A stretch of 36,285 bases of DNA from positions 1 through 36,285 of the forward strand of contig NZ_JACARE010000005.1 in the NCBI RefSeq assembly GCF_013386765.1, given 5' to 3'. Made by a program: the position numbers and the translations under genes. The first letter of the stretch is position 1. Every line of letters starts with the position of its first letter. Source of the DNA: Pseudomonas yamanorum (GTDB lineage Bacteria > Pseudomonadota > Gammaproteobacteria > Pseudomonadales > Pseudomonadaceae). Shown piece by piece: positions 1 through 10,136 of this stretch. Below the pieces are notes generated by a model. The model was not told where the DNA came from and searched no databases. It saw only the letters and a list, made by a program, of their open reading frames with translations.

Positions 1-13
1 GTGTGAGTCAGGT

Positions 14-454
14 CTACAGGGGAACGCTCAACGCCTGCGCAAACGCCTGGGGGGTAGGGCTTTCCAGCCACGTCGGAACGCCCTCCGCCAGCGTCACCCA
101 CGGCTGCTTGTGCCGCACCCAGATATGCGCCACCGGCTGCACGGCCGGGCTCTCATCCAGCGTTCCGACCCGCAGCACAACCAACCCTGGCGCGGCCGTC
201 GTGGTGTTGCAGATCCGCGTATGGCACACCCCGCACAGTTGATGCTCCGAACGCTGCCCATCAACCTCATAGCCATATCCCGTCAGCGCCCCCTCGACCT
301 TCAACGTGTCCGCCGGCAACAGCGCATGCAGGGCAAACGCGCTGCCGCTCCAGGTCTGGCAGTGCTGGCAATGGCAGGCGTACACCGCCAGTGGCGCGTC
401 GGTATTGAGGGTGTAGGTCACGCTGGCGCAGCGGCATTGGCCGGTGAGTGTCAT
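14..454 (-). CDS. GFA/CENP-V family zinc-binding protein
   Basis: The 146-residue protein has the cysteine pattern of the GFA fold (glutathione-dependent formaldehyde-activating enzyme family). Cys7 and Cys9 lie in GQCRC, Cys27/29/32 in ACHCQHC, and Cys74/77 in CGVC. These are the expected ligands of two zinc sites. Family members are often annotated as formaldehyde-glutathione adduct enzymes, but most have no proven reaction, so only the fold is claimed. The frame stays open upstream to 562. The ATG at 454 is chosen because the family begins a few residues before the first Cys pair and the upstream peptide is not family-like. It is divergent from the LysR gene at 572, a likely regulator. Confidence 0.85.
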   Translation of the reverse strand: MTLTGQCRCASVTYTLNTDAPLAVYACHCQHCQTWSGSAFALHALLPADTLKVEGALTGYGYEVDGQRSEHQLCGVCHTRICNTTTAAPGLVVLRVGTLDESPAVQPVAHIWVRHKQPWVTLAEGVPTWLESPTPQAFAQALSVPL

Positions 455-571
455 CAAAAACGATCCTGTGCAAAGTGAGGGCGAAACGCCCATCGGGTAT
501 GCTCGCCAGCATGCCGCAGCCCCCGCACAAAGAACATCCGCCAAAACTGCCCAGCGGCTCACAGGAAATGT

Positions 572-1465
572 ATGAACCCCCCTCTACTTCAATGGGAAAC
601 CCAGCGCGCTTTCCTCGCCGTGTTGCGTACCGGCAGCCTGTCGGGCGCGGCCCGTTTGCTGGGGATTGCCCAGGCCACCGCGCGGCGACGGATCGAGGCG
701 CTGGAGCTCAGCGTCGGGGTCAGTCTGTTTATCCGCTCACCCGCCGGGCTGCTGCCCACCGACACCGCCAAGGACCTGATCAGCCACGTCGAAGCGATGG
801 CCGTTGCCGCCAACGCTTTCAACCGCGCCGCCTCGGCCGACGCGGCGCTGGCCGGCGGCACGGTGCGGCTTACCAGCGGCAAGCTGCTGGGGGTGGAGGT
901 ACTGCCGCCGATGTTGCGTAGCCTGCGCCGCGACCATCCGCAATTGGCCATTGAATTGAGCGTGTCCAACCGCCTGCAAGCCCTGGCGCTGCAGGAGGCC
1001 GACGTCGCCGTGCGCATCCGCCGCCCCACGGAAGCTACGGTGGTCGCGCGCAAGGTCGGCGACCTGCAAGTGGGGTTGTACGCCGCACCAGAGTTGCTGG
1101 CGGAGCAGGGCACCCCGGACACCGTGGCGCAATTGCACGGCTACCCGCTGATCGGGCCGGACCGCAATCTGCTGGAGATCGAATTCCTGCGTGAGCGCGG
1201 TTTTGACTGTTCGGCACCCCATGCGGTGATCCGCACCGACGATCACCTCGCCCAGTTGGCCGCGCTGCGTGCCGGGCTGGGGATTGGCGTGTGTTCACGC
1301 CAGGTGGCGCAACGTCACGGCCTGGTGCGCGTGCTGCAAGGGCAGGTGGATTTCAATGTCGACGTGTGGATCGCCATGCACCAGGACATGCGCAAGGTGC
1401 AGCGCATTGCCGTGGTGTTCGATGCCCTGGGCGGTGCCCTGGCGGATTTTCTTCAGCCGCGATAA
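572..1465 (+). CDS. LysR-family transcriptional regulator
   Basis: This 297-residue protein has an N-terminal winged helix-turn-helix at about residues 9-68, including the SGAARLLGIAQATARRRIEALE segment characteristic of the family. A substrate-binding effector domain runs from about residue 95 to the end. Length is normal for LysR. The effector is not readable from sequence. It is divergent from the GFA-fold gene, with about 117 bp between the start codons, the standard arrangement for a LysR and its target. Its 3' end overlaps the end of the convergent LysR gene by 13 bp. Confidence 0.9.
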   Translation: MNPPLLQWETQRAFLAVLRTGSLSGAARLLGIAQATARRRIEALELSVGVSLFIRSPAGLLPTDTAKDLISHVEAMAVAANAFNRAASADAALAGGTVRLTSGKLLGVEVLPPMLRSLRRDHPQLAIELSVSNRLQALALQEADVAVRIRRPTEATVVARKVGDLQVGLYAAPELLAEQGTPDTVAQLHGYPLIGPDRNLLEIEFLRERGFDCSAPHAVIRTDDHLAQLAALRAGLGIGVCSRQVAQRHGLVRVLQGQVDFNVDVWIAMHQDMRKVQRIAVVFDALGGALADFLQPR

Positions 1466-2346
1466 CGCAGCGCTTCCACCAGCAGCGCAAAGGCGGGCGA
1501 GGCCTGGCGACGGCTGGGGTAATACAGATGGAAGCCGGCAAACGGCGCGCACCAATCATCCAGCACCTGCACCAGTCGCCCGTCCGCCAGATAAGGCGCC
1601 ACCAGGTCGGCGGGGATGTAGCTCAAGCCGAAGCCGTCGACCGCCGCCTTGAGCAATGGGTACACGCCGTTGAACGTCACCTGGCCAGACACCCGCACAT
1701 TCAGGCTTTCCCCACCTTTGTTGAACTCCCACACATACAGGCCGCCATTGGTGGGCAGGCGCAAGTTGTTGCACGCGTGATCGGTCAAGTCCCGGGGCGT
1801 GCGGGGGATCTCGCGCTGGGCAAAGTAGGCCGGTGAACCCACCACCAGCATGCGCATGTCGGGGCTGATGCGCGTGGCAATCATGCCCTGGGCCACGTCT
1901 TCCCCCAGGCGTACACCGGCATCAAAACCGTGGGCGGCGATGTCGACAAAGCCGTAGTCGCAACACACTTCCACGCAGATATCCGGGTACTGCGCCAGGA
2001 ACGGTTGCAACACCGGCCACAGGATGAATTCCAGCGCGTGGTCCATGGCGTTGATGCGGAGGGTGCCGGACGGCCTGTCTCGCAAATGGCTCAGGCCTTC
2101 AAGGCCCACCTGGATTTCATCGAAGTGCGGCCCGACCGTGTCGATCAAGTGTTGCCCGGCTTCGGTGGGCGACACGCTGCGGGTGGTGCGGGTCAGCAGG
2201 CGCAGCCCCAGGCGCGCCTCTAGGGCACGGATGGTATGGCTCAGCGCCGATTGGGAAACCCCGAGTTTGGCCGCCGCCTTGGTAAAGCTGCGCTCACGGG
2301 CTACCGCCAGAAAGGCAAGCAGGTCATTGGCGTTTTCCCTGAGCAT
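1453..2346 (-). CDS. LysR-family transcriptional regulator
   Basis: The 297-residue protein has a LysR helix-turn-helix at about residues 6-65 (SFTKAAAKLGVSQSALSHTI) and an effector domain with the DGFGLSYIPADLV stretch usual in CrgA/YafC-like members. It is divergent from the aldo/keto reductase gene at 2446 with a 99-bp gap. In this subgroup the divergent oxidoreductase is commonly the target, so regulation of the reductase and cupin pair is a reasonable inference. The inducer is unknown. The 3' end overlaps the convergent LysR by 13 bp. Confidence 0.9.
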   Translation of the reverse strand: MLRENANDLLAFLAVARERSFTKAAAKLGVSQSALSHTIRALEARLGLRLLTRTTRSVSPTEAGQHLIDTVGPHFDEIQVGLEGLSHLRDRPSGTLRINAMDHALEFILWPVLQPFLAQYPDICVEVCCDYGFVDIAAHGFDAGVRLGEDVAQGMIATRISPDMRMLVVGSPAYFAQREIPRTPRDLTDHACNNLRLPTNGGLYVWEFNKGGESLNVRVSGQVTFNGVYPLLKAAVDGFGLSYIPADLVAPYLADGRLVQVLDDWCAPFAGFHLYYPSRRQASPAFALLVEALRYRG

Positions 2347-2372
2347 TGGTGAGCCATCCTCATAAGTATTTT

Positions 2373-2402
2373 CGAATTCTAGCGGCTAATTATCACAATT
2401 CG
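2373..2402. promoter_or_regulatory. Candidate LysR operator
   Basis: CGAATT is repeated in inverted orientation (CGAATT, 18 bp, AATTCG) in the divergent gap between the LysR gene and the aldo/keto reductase. The gap is AT-rich relative to the genes. Position and symmetry fit a LysR binding region. The spacing is wider than the classical T-N11-A core, so this is only a candidate. Confidence 0.3.
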
Positions 2403-2412
2403 TAACTGTTAG

Positions 2413-3914
<1,502 letters not shown>

Positions 3915-3920
3915 TCAGCT

Positions 3921-4784
3921 TCAGCGCCGCAACTGCGGCTCGCCTTCGATGCAACTCACCAGAAACTCCATCACCACCTTCACCGAAGGCGAGCGGCGCA
4001 TGTCGGGATACACCGTCAGCCAGATATCGCGAACCGGGCCTTCGGTATTCGTTGCCAGCCGCACCAATGCCGCGTCGTGATCACCCACCAGCGTGGGCAA
4101 CACCACCGCGCCGACCTGGGCCCGGGCGGCCATCTGCTGGGTAATCAGGTCGCTGGCGGCAAAGGCAATCGTGCGGTTGCCGCGCACCTGATGCATCCAC
4201 GCCTGTTGGGGCAGGTGGTCGCGGGTGGCGTCATAGGCAATGAACGTCCACTGTTCGGCGGGTAACTGCTTGAGCTCGGGCGTGGCATAAAGGCCGAAAC
4301 GCACGGCGCCGACCTTTCTGCGCACCAGCGCTTCTTCGTCGGGACGCACGGTACGCAGGGCGATATCGGCTTCGCCTTTGTCCAGGGCGGCCAGGGTTGT
4401 CGAGGACATCAACACGATATTCAGCCTGGGATACTGCGTCCTGAACCGTGCAACGTGGGGCGCGATGCAGTGGATGGCAATCGATGGCGGGCAACTGACC
4501 CGCACGGTACCTGCCACCTCGATCGAGGCCACGCGGGACAGGCGCATCACTTCAGTGGCCATCTCGCCCATCCCGGCCGCCAGTTTCGCCAGTGCCAAGC
4601 CTTCCTCTGTAAGTGGCCGGCTGCGGGGCAGGCGGTCCACCAGTTTGACGCCGAGGGCTTTTTCCAGGGCATCGACGCGTCGGCCCACGGTGGCGTGTTC
4701 CACCTGCAGCTCGCGGGCGGCCGCCGACAGCGACTGGGTACGCGCCAGTACGGTGAAGAAATACAGATCCTGCCAATCAAACAT
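3921..4784 (-). CDS. LysR-family transcriptional regulator
   Basis: The 287-residue protein has the LysR helix-turn-helix at about residues 2-60 (SLSAAARELQVEHATVGRRV) and an effector domain that ends near the C-terminus. The open frame runs on to 5471 through the opposite-strand oxidoreductase. The ATG at 4784 is chosen because the typical LysR N-terminus (MFDWQDLYFFTVLART) begins there. It is convergent with the cupin gene, with 6 bp between the stops. It is divergent from the quinone oxidoreductase at 4887, its probable target. Confidence 0.9.
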   Translation of the reverse strand: MFDWQDLYFFTVLARTQSLSAAARELQVEHATVGRRVDALEKALGVKLVDRLPRSRPLTEEGLALAKLAAGMGEMATEVMRLSRVASIEVAGTVRVSCPPSIAIHCIAPHVARFRTQYPRLNIVLMSSTTLAALDKGEADIALRTVRPDEEALVRRKVGAVRFGLYATPELKQLPAEQWTFIAYDATRDHLPQQAWMHQVRGNRTIAFAASDLITQQMAARAQVGAVVLPTLVGDHDAALVRLATNTEGPVRDIWLTVYPDMRRSPSVKVVMEFLVSCIEGEPQLRR

Positions 4785-4886
4785 CGGGTTATTTCCGCAC
4801 GGAGGGTGGGAGGTATTGGGGAATTCTCGTACAGAGTGGCGCCTTTTACCATGGCGCATTCCCACCGCAAGCGGAGTTGTCCCACG

Positions 4887-5885
4887 ATGAAAGCCCTCAC
4901 CCTTGAAACCTACGGCGGCCCTGAGGTCGTTCAACTGCGTCTGGATATGCCCAAGCCCCGGGTGACGCCCGGCCATGTGCTGATCAAGGTGGCCTGCGCC
5001 GGGATCAACTTTATGGATGTGCACACCCGCCAGGGCAAGTACGCCCAATCGGTGACTTACCCGGTGCGACTGCCCTGCACCCTGGGCATGGAAGGCGCCG
5101 GTGTGGTGGTGGAAGTGGGTGAGGGCGTAAGCCATCTGGCGCCGGGCGATCGGGTGGCGTGGTGCATCTCCTGGGGCGCGTTTGCTGAATACGCCAGTGT
5201 GCCTGCGGCGCGGGTGGCGCAAATTCCGAATGCGATCGGCTTCGATCAGGCGGCTGCGGCGATGTTCCAGGGCTGCACGGCGCACTACCTGATTGAGGAT
5301 GTTGCCCGGTTGCAGGCGGGCAACAGCTGCTTGATCCATGCGGCTTCCGGCAGCATCGGCCAGTTGCTGGTGCAGATGGCCCATCGACTCGGTGCCACGG
5401 TATTCACCACCGGTAGCAGTGCCGAAAAATGTGCGATTGCCCGTCAGCGTGGTGCTGATCAGGCATGGCAATACGAGGGATTTGCCGAGCGGGTATTGGC
5501 GGCAACCGAAGGGCAGGGTGTGGATGTGGTGTTCGATTCGGTGGGCAAGGCCACGTTGCGGGAAAGTTTCAAGGCGTGCCGCACGCGAGGGTTGATCGTC
5601 AATTACGGGAATGTCTCCGGCTCGATCACTGATCTGGACCCGATGGAGTTGGGGGAGGCTGGCTCACTGTTTCTGACTCGCCCACGGCTGAACGATCACA
5701 TGGCCGACGGCCCGACTGTGCAACGGCGTGCCAATGCGGTGTTCGCGGCGATGCTTGAGGGTTCGCTGACGGTGGATATCGAAGGGCATTACACCCTGGA
5801 AGAGGTGCAGCAGGTGCACGCGCGGATTGAAGCCAGGCAGCAGATTGGCAAGGCGGTAGCGTGGCTGGATCGTGAGCTGTGTTAA
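4887..5885 (+). CDS. Quinone oxidoreductase-like MDR-family reductase
   Basis: This 332-residue medium-chain reductase belongs to the zinc-independent quinone oxidoreductase group. It has an N-terminal GroES-like domain with AGINFMDVHTRQGKY and the GMEGAG motif (residues about 38-72). A Rossmann domain follows with the NADPH loop HAASGSIGQLLVQMA (151-165). No structural zinc-binding cysteine cluster is present. The likely reaction is NADPH-dependent reduction of quinones or enones in the cytoplasm. An open frame extends upstream to 4455, but the family start MKALTLETYGGPEVV fixes the ATG at 4887. It is divergent from the LysR at 4784, with about 102 bp between them. Confidence 0.9.
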   Translation: MKALTLETYGGPEVVQLRLDMPKPRVTPGHVLIKVACAGINFMDVHTRQGKYAQSVTYPVRLPCTLGMEGAGVVVEVGEGVSHLAPGDRVAWCISWGAFAEYASVPAARVAQIPNAIGFDQAAAAMFQGCTAHYLIEDVARLQAGNSCLIHAASGSIGQLLVQMAHRLGATVFTTGSSAEKCAIARQRGADQAWQYEGFAERVLAATEGQGVDVVFDSVGKATLRESFKACRTRGLIVNYGNVSGSITDLDPMELGEAGSLFLTRPRLNDHMADGPTVQRRANAVFAAMLEGSLTVDIEGHYTLEEVQQVHARIEARQQIGKAVAWLDRELC

Positions 5886-5904
5886 CCGCGAACGGCGACT
5901 TACG

Positions 5905-6070
5905 TTGGCGAGGAAGCTTGCGTGGCGAGGGAGCTTGCTCCCGCTGGGCTGCGAAGCGGCCCTAAAACCTGCCAATGGGGTCTCCCTGAAGAAATGAGGT
6001 GCATTCATTGGGGCTGCTGCGCAGCCCAGCGGGAGCAAGCTCCCTCGCCACACAAGCTCCCTCGCCACAG
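5905..6070. repeat. REP/REPIN-type inverted repeat, family 1
   Basis: Two imperfect inverted arms (about 5905-5963 and 6011-6070) share the core GCGAGGGAGCTTGCTCCCGC. Each core is itself a hairpin. Partial extra copies of the 18-bp unit (GGCGAGGGAGCTTGCTGT-like) occur at both outer edges. Near-identical elements occur at 17625 and 21345. The element fills most of the 276-bp gap between the oxidoreductase and the repeat-protein gene, where I see no other gene. It may also act as a transcription stop or an mRNA 3'-end stabiliser. Confidence 0.85.
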
Positions 6071-6109
6071 GGTTTTGTGGCGCTGTTGAAGAGTGGTAAA
6101 CAGCAGGCG

Positions 6110-6136
6110 AAAAAAAGCCGGCTGATCAGGCCGGCT
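6110..6136 (-). terminator. Rho-independent terminator of the repeat-protein gene
   Basis: A perfect 7-bp stem AGCCGGC/GCCGGCT flanks a short loop. On the minus strand it is followed by a run of seven T. It lies 25 bp after the stop of the gene at 6162-6509, in the right orientation for that transcript. Confidence 0.85.
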
Positions 6137-6161
6137 GGGGGTGAACCGCAAACAGCTGGGG

Positions 6162-6509
6162 TTATGCGCGGTTTTCCATCAGGCGGTCTGCACCACCTTC
6201 GGCTACACGGTTGCCTTGAAGACGCTCTGCACCACCTTCAGCTACGCGGTTTTCTTGAAGACGGTCAGCACCACCTTCAGCCACGCGGTTTTCTTGAAGA
6301 CGATCAGCACCACCTTCAGCTACACGACGTTCCAGCAACCGATCAGAACCACCTTCAGCCACACGACGTTCCAGCAAACGGTCCGAACCGCCCTCAGCCA
6401 CGCGGCTGTCCATCAGGCGATCCGCGCCGCCTTCAGCGAGGGCAGGTTGGGTAAAGGCGCTTACAGCAAGTACCGAGAAAGCGAGGCTAAGCAAGAGTTG
6501 GCGTTTCAT
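6162..6509 (-). CDS. Exported tandem-repeat protein (seven 13-residue repeats)
   Basis: The 115-residue protein has a clear Sec signal peptide (residues 1-25, basic MKRQ, hydrophobic core, cleavage at ALA/EGG). The rest is exactly seven 13-residue repeats with consensus AEGGADRLxENRV (residues 25-115), and nothing else. Small proteins of this type are common in Pseudomonas and are, from memory, often labelled phage infection protein without experimental backing; I assign no function. Invariant positions are E-G-G, R-L and the final Arg, so the repeats are highly charged and probably form a regular solenoid or an extended chain. A GGAG site precedes the ATG and a strong terminator follows, so it is a single-gene unit. 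Confidence 0.85.
   Translation of the reverse strand: MKRQLLLSLAFSVLAVSAFTQPALAEGGADRLMDSRVAEGGSDRLLERRVAEGGSDRLLERRVAEGGADRLQENRVAEGGADRLQENRVAEGGAERLQGNRVAEGGADRLMENRA
6165..6437 (-). repeat. Seven in-frame 39-bp tandem repeats
   Basis: The mature region of the exported protein is encoded by seven consecutive units of 39 bp, without spacer or leftover. Units 2-3 encode identical peptides (AEGGSDRLLERRV), as do units 4-5 (AEGGADRLQENRV). This suggests recent duplication or gene conversion, and copy number could vary between strains. Confidence 0.9.
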
Positions 6510-6610
6510 GATGGTGTGCTCCGGGATGTCATTGGTTGGTATGGATGTGATGGTACGCGGTGGATTTTTTTAGAGAACTTCATTGCGCTGATGGTGACTA
6601 TCGACGCCAG

Positions 6611-6636
6611 CGATGGCCCGTTTTCCCGGGCCATCG
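6611..6636 (-). terminator. Possible terminator hairpin after the pirin gene
   Basis: A 10-bp inverted repeat, CGATGGCCCG with CGGGCCATCG, starts 9 bp after the pirin stop. The stem is strong but no T-run follows it on the minus strand, so intrinsic termination is uncertain. Confidence 0.4.
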
Positions 6637-6645
6637 CGCCGGCCA

Positions 6646-7368
6646 TCACGGCATTTCAGGCAGTTCCCGAGGGCGCAGGTCGAACACCAGCACTTCGGCA
6701 TTCTCGCCATGGCTCAGGTGAATCTCCCGCTCATCGCGCACTCGGGCACCGTCGCCTTCGTGCAAGCGCTGGCCGTTGACTTCAACGCTGCCCCGCGCCA
6801 CATGGATGTAGGCATAGCGCTCCGGGGCCAGGGTGAGGCTCGCGGTTTCAAAGCCGTTGAACAGCCCGGCATACACCCGTGCATCCTGGCGTACGCCAAG
6901 GGCGCCATCGGTGCCTTCCGGCGAAATGATCAACTGCAACCGGCCGCGTTTTTGCGCTTCGGTGAAGTGCTCTTGCTGATAGCGCGGTTCGGCGCCGGCC
7001 ACATTCGGCACGATCCAGATTTGCAGGAAGTGCACGCCCTGGGTGTGGCTGTGGTTGAACTCGCTGTGGGCCACGCCGCTGCCGGCGCTCATCAGTTGCA
7101 CATCGCCTGGGCGAATCACCGAGCCGGTGCCCAGGGTGTCCTTGTGTTCCAGGGCGCCTTCGAGCACATAGGAGAAAATCTCCATGTCGCGATGCGGGTG
7201 CTGGCCGAAGCCCTTGCCGGCGGCAACCCGGTCATCGTTGATCACCAGCAGGTCGGAAAAACCTTGCTCCTTGGGATTCCAGTAGTTGGCGAACGAGAAG
7301 GTGTGAAACGACTTCAACCAACCGTGATTGGCGGCGCCGCGTTCCGAGGCGTTGCGAAGGGTCAGCAT
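6646..7368 (-). CDS. Pirin-family bicupin protein
   Basis: The 240-residue protein matches the YhaK/YhhW pirin group. The N-terminal cupin carries the metal ligands His57, His59 (GQHPHRDMEIFSYVLEG), His101 and Glu103 (GVAHSEF). The C-terminal cupin-like half (from about 150) lacks them, as usual. Several bacterial pirins have quercetin 2,3-dioxygenase activity in vitro and are thought to sense redox state or electrophiles. Which of these applies here is not visible. It is divergent from the GlxA-like AraC regulator at 7550, which is a plausible controller. Confidence 0.92.
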   Translation of the reverse strand: MLTLRNASERGAANHGWLKSFHTFSFANYWNPKEQGFSDLLVINDDRVAAGKGFGQHPHRDMEIFSYVLEGALEHKDTLGTGSVIRPGDVQLMSAGSGVAHSEFNHSHTQGVHFLQIWIVPNVAGAEPRYQQEHFTEAQKRGRLQLIISPEGTDGALGVRQDARVYAGLFNGFETASLTLAPERYAYIHVARGSVEVNGQRLHEGDGARVRDEREIHLSHGENAEVLVFDLRPRELPEMP

Positions 7369-7549
7369 GGGGTGTTCTCCTCAAGGGAAGCTGGCTGCGA
7401 GATGCAGGGCTTCGGTGTGAGGAGAAGGTTACTGGTTAGCGATAGGTTGATTAAGAAGCTGGAATCGGAATGACTGTCCTGTATCAGTTGACAGTTGATG
7501 GCATGCCATAATGCGTGGATTCATCTCCCTGAACGGACAATTCCCTACA

Positions 7550-8500
7550 ATGAAAACCGTGGCCATGGCGCTGTTTCCCGACTTCCTCCTGCTCGACATG
7601 GCCGGGCCGCTGGAAGTGTTTTCCATTGCCAATCGCTACCTGGAACCGTCCGCCCACTATCAGATCCTGACCCTCGGGACCGAGCCCGGGCCGTTGCGGG
7701 CCTCCAATGGCGTGGTGGTGCACCCCGACCTGCCACTGGACCAGGCCCACGAGGCGTATGACTTGCTACTGGTGCCCGGCGGCCCCGGTGCCTACAACGA
7801 ATGCCACCCGGCCTTGTTGCCGTGGCTCAAGGCGGCCGCGCCCCGCGCCCGACGGTTCGGCTCCATCTGCACCGGCGCCTTCGTGCTGGGGTACGCGGGT
7901 TTGCTGGACGGCCAGCGCGTGACCACCCATTGGCATTACACCGAGCGGCTGATCAAGGCCTTTCCCAAGGCCATCGTCGAGACCGACCGCATCTACTTGC
8001 AGGACGGCCGTCTCATCACCTCGGGCGGCGTGACGGCGGGCATTGACCTGGCGCTGTCCATCGTCGCCCAGGACCACGGCAAGCAAGTGGCGGTCGATGT
8101 GGCCAAGGTGTTGCTGGTGGTCATGAAGCGCCAGGGCGGCCAGGCTCAGTTCAGCCCGATGACCGCTGCGGTGGCCCCTCAGGAAACTGCGATTACCCGG
8201 GTGCAGACCCACGTGCTGGAGCGGCTGGACCAGGCCTTTACCATCGAGTCCATGGCGCAATTGGCGGGCATGAGTACGCGGCACTTTGCACGGGTGTTCG
8301 CCAAGGAAGTGCAGATGACCCCGATGGCCTTCCTGCAAGGTGCGCGCATCGATCGCGCCCGGCACCTGCTGGAGAGCAGCGACCTGCCGCTCAAGACCGT
8401 CGCGTTTCACGCAGGCTTTGGCAGCGTGCGACACATGCGTTTTCTGTTCAGTGAAAAACTCGGCTTGAACCCGACCCAATACCGCCAGCAATTCAGCTGA
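7550..8500 (+). CDS. GlxA-like AraC-family regulator with DJ-1/PfpI domain
   Basis: The 316-residue protein has an N-terminal DJ-1/PfpI amidotransferase-like domain (about residues 3-170) with the nucleophile-elbow motif GSICTGAFVLG at Cys107. A C-terminal AraC double helix-turn-helix follows (about 215-312, including MSTRHFARVFAKE and AFHAGFGSVRHMRFLF). Such proteins (GlxA, ArgR/CdhR types in Pseudomonas) control amine and amino-acid catabolism. The domain acts as ligand sensor, not enzyme, in studied cases. An in-frame ATG at 7511 is possible, but 7550 matches the family N-terminus MKTVAMALFPDFLLLDMAGP. The pirin gene is divergent. Confidence 0.9.
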   Translation: MKTVAMALFPDFLLLDMAGPLEVFSIANRYLEPSAHYQILTLGTEPGPLRASNGVVVHPDLPLDQAHEAYDLLLVPGGPGAYNECHPALLPWLKAAAPRARRFGSICTGAFVLGYAGLLDGQRVTTHWHYTERLIKAFPKAIVETDRIYLQDGRLITSGGVTAGIDLALSIVAQDHGKQVAVDVAKVLLVVMKRQGGQAQFSPMTAAVAPQETAITRVQTHVLERLDQAFTIESMAQLAGMSTRHFARVFAKEVQMTPMAFLQGARIDRARHLLESSDLPLKTVAFHAGFGSVRHMRFLFSEKLGLNPTQYRQQFS

Positions 8501-8642
8501 TGTCCGTCTGGCGCACCTGAATGTCCGTGTGGATCCCTGTGCCAGCATTGTCCTGTCACCGGTAGCTGGCAAGATAGCTGTCAGTCCCATGGAAAAGGAT
8601 GCGCAGACGCCCAAGGCCGGGTGTTTCAGCGCTTTGACGAGC

Positions 8643-10136
8643 ATGAATAGCCTTCATACGATCGAACCGGAATGCGCAGTGCGCTTCGGCCCCTTCACCT
8701 TCTATCCCCAGCAGCGCCTGGTGTGCGAAGAGGGCAGGCCGCTGCCGTTGGGTGGGCGCGCCCTGGACATTCTCGCGGTGCTGGTGGAGCAGGCCGGGGA
8801 GTTTGTCAGCAAGGCGACGCTGATCGCCCGGGTGTGGCCGTGCAGCGTGGTGGAGGAGAACAACCTGCGGGTGCACATCGCGGCCTTGCGCCGTGCCCTG
8901 GCCGATGGCGAGGGCGGGCGGCGCTATATCATCAACCTGCCGCAGCGCGGCTATTGTTTTGTTGCGACGCAGCCGCTGCACGCGGAACCTGCGCAGCCTT
9001 TACCTGAACATAACCTGCCGGCTCGTCTTGTCCCGGTGTTTGGCCTGGATCCGCTGGCGCATGCCCTTGCACGACGTTTGCCGGGGCAATCGCTGATGAC
9101 GCTCACCGGGTGCGCAGGCGTCGGTAAAACCACCCTGGCCCTGCACCTGGCCGAGCAGGTGCTGGCGCGTTATCGCGACGGTGTGTGGCGGGTGGAGTTG
9201 GCCGGTATCCGTCAGCTATCGGGTGTGGTCGGTGAACTGGCCAAGGTACTCGGGATCGCCGTTGAACCGGGTGGCACGTTGCAAGGTTTTTGCCGGCAAC
9301 TGGCGTCGCGGCAATTGCTGTTGGTGCTTGATGGGTGTGAACAGGCATTGGCCGCGTGTCGCAACCTGGTGTTCGCGCTACGGGAAATGGCGCCCCGGGT
9401 GACGCTGTTGCTGAGCAGTCGCGAAGCCTTGCACATTCCCGGCGAGTGGGTTCAGCGGGTGCCGGCGCTGGCAGTGCCGCCGTTGTCGGCATTGGCCGAC
9501 GTCGACCACGCGCTGGCATATCCTGCAGTGCAGCTATTTGTCAGCCGGGCCCAGGCTTGCCAACAGGGCTTTGGCTTGCGCACGCAAGACCTGGCGCCCC
9601 TGCGGGATATCTGCCGGCGTCTCGACGGTATCCCACTGGCCCTGGAACTGGCGGCGGCCCAGGTCGATGCCTTGGGCATCAAGGGCCTGCAAGTGCAGTT
9701 GGCGAATGGCTTGCTGGTGCTGACTCGCGGGCGGCGCACGGCCGTTGGGCGTCATCAATCCATGAGCGCGGCACTGGACTGGACCTACGAGCGCTTGAGC
9801 CTGCCGGAGCGCTGGCTGTTTCTCCAATTGGGCTTGTTCAAGATGGCGGTGACTGTGCCGACACTGGGCGCGCTGATTGCCGGCACGGAACTGGAACACG
9901 CCGACTTGCCTTATCTGCTGGCACGGTTGGTAGCCACCTCGTTGCTGACCGTCGAACCTGGCCCCGGCCCCCGGCGTTATCGCCTGCTCAACAGCGTGCG
10001 CGCCTACGCGTTGGCCCGCCTGGGTGACCCCGACCAGGTGGCCCTGTTGCAGCAGGGCTACGGGCATTACCTTGGGCCGTTTTCAGGCCGGCAGTTTGTG
10101 GTGCAGTTCGTCGAGCAGGCCGCGCACGCTCACTAG
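8643..10136 (+). CDS. Winged-helix/NTPase transcriptional regulator, C-terminally truncated
   Basis: The product is 497 residues from this start. It has an OmpR-type winged helix at about 14-108 (ending LPQRGYCFVA), then an AAA/NB-ARC-like NTPase with P-loop GCAGVGKTT (156-164), Walker B LLLVLDGCEQ (225-234), the SSREAL sensor and a GIPLALEL motif. The related gene on the opposite strand at 10083-12875 continues for about 430 more residues of helical repeats. This one stops right after the NTPase region. Its last 17 residues (481-497) are read from the antisense strand of the neighbour's 3' end. The truncation may be old and functional, or the protein may be a decaying duplicate. Upstream in-frame ATGs at 8529 and 8589 exist; 8643 was chosen for spacing to the winged helix. 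Confidence 0.75.
   Translation: MNSLHTIEPECAVRFGPFTFYPQQRLVCEEGRPLPLGGRALDILAVLVEQAGEFVSKATLIARVWPCSVVEENNLRVHIAALRRALADGEGGRRYIINLPQRGYCFVATQPLHAEPAQPLPEHNLPARLVPVFGLDPLAHALARRLPGQSLMTLTGCAGVGKTTLALHLAEQVLARYRDGVWRVELAGIRQLSGVVGELAKVLGIAVEPGGTLQGFCRQLASRQLLLVLDGCEQALAACRNLVFALREMAPRVTLLLSSREALHIPGEWVQRVPALAVPPLSALADVDHALAYPAVQLFVSRAQACQQGFGLRTQDLAPLRDICRRLDGIPLALELAAAQVDALGIKGLQVQLANGLLVLTRGRRTAVGRHQSMSAALDWTYERLSLPERWLFLQLGLFKMAVTVPTLGALIAGTELEHADLPYLLARLVATSLLTVEPGPGPRRYRLLNSVRAYALARLGDPDQVALLQQGYGHYLGPFSGRQFVVQFVEQAAHAH

Noticed and set aside
4785..5471. N-terminal extension of the LysR frame at 3921
   Set aside because: The extension lies antisense to the quinone oxidoreductase, and the LysR family start is at 4784.
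6162..6509. Repeat region as a non-coding satellite
   Set aside because: The signal peptide, ribosome site, exact 39-bp phase and terminator support a real gene. The plus-strand frames across it are shadows.
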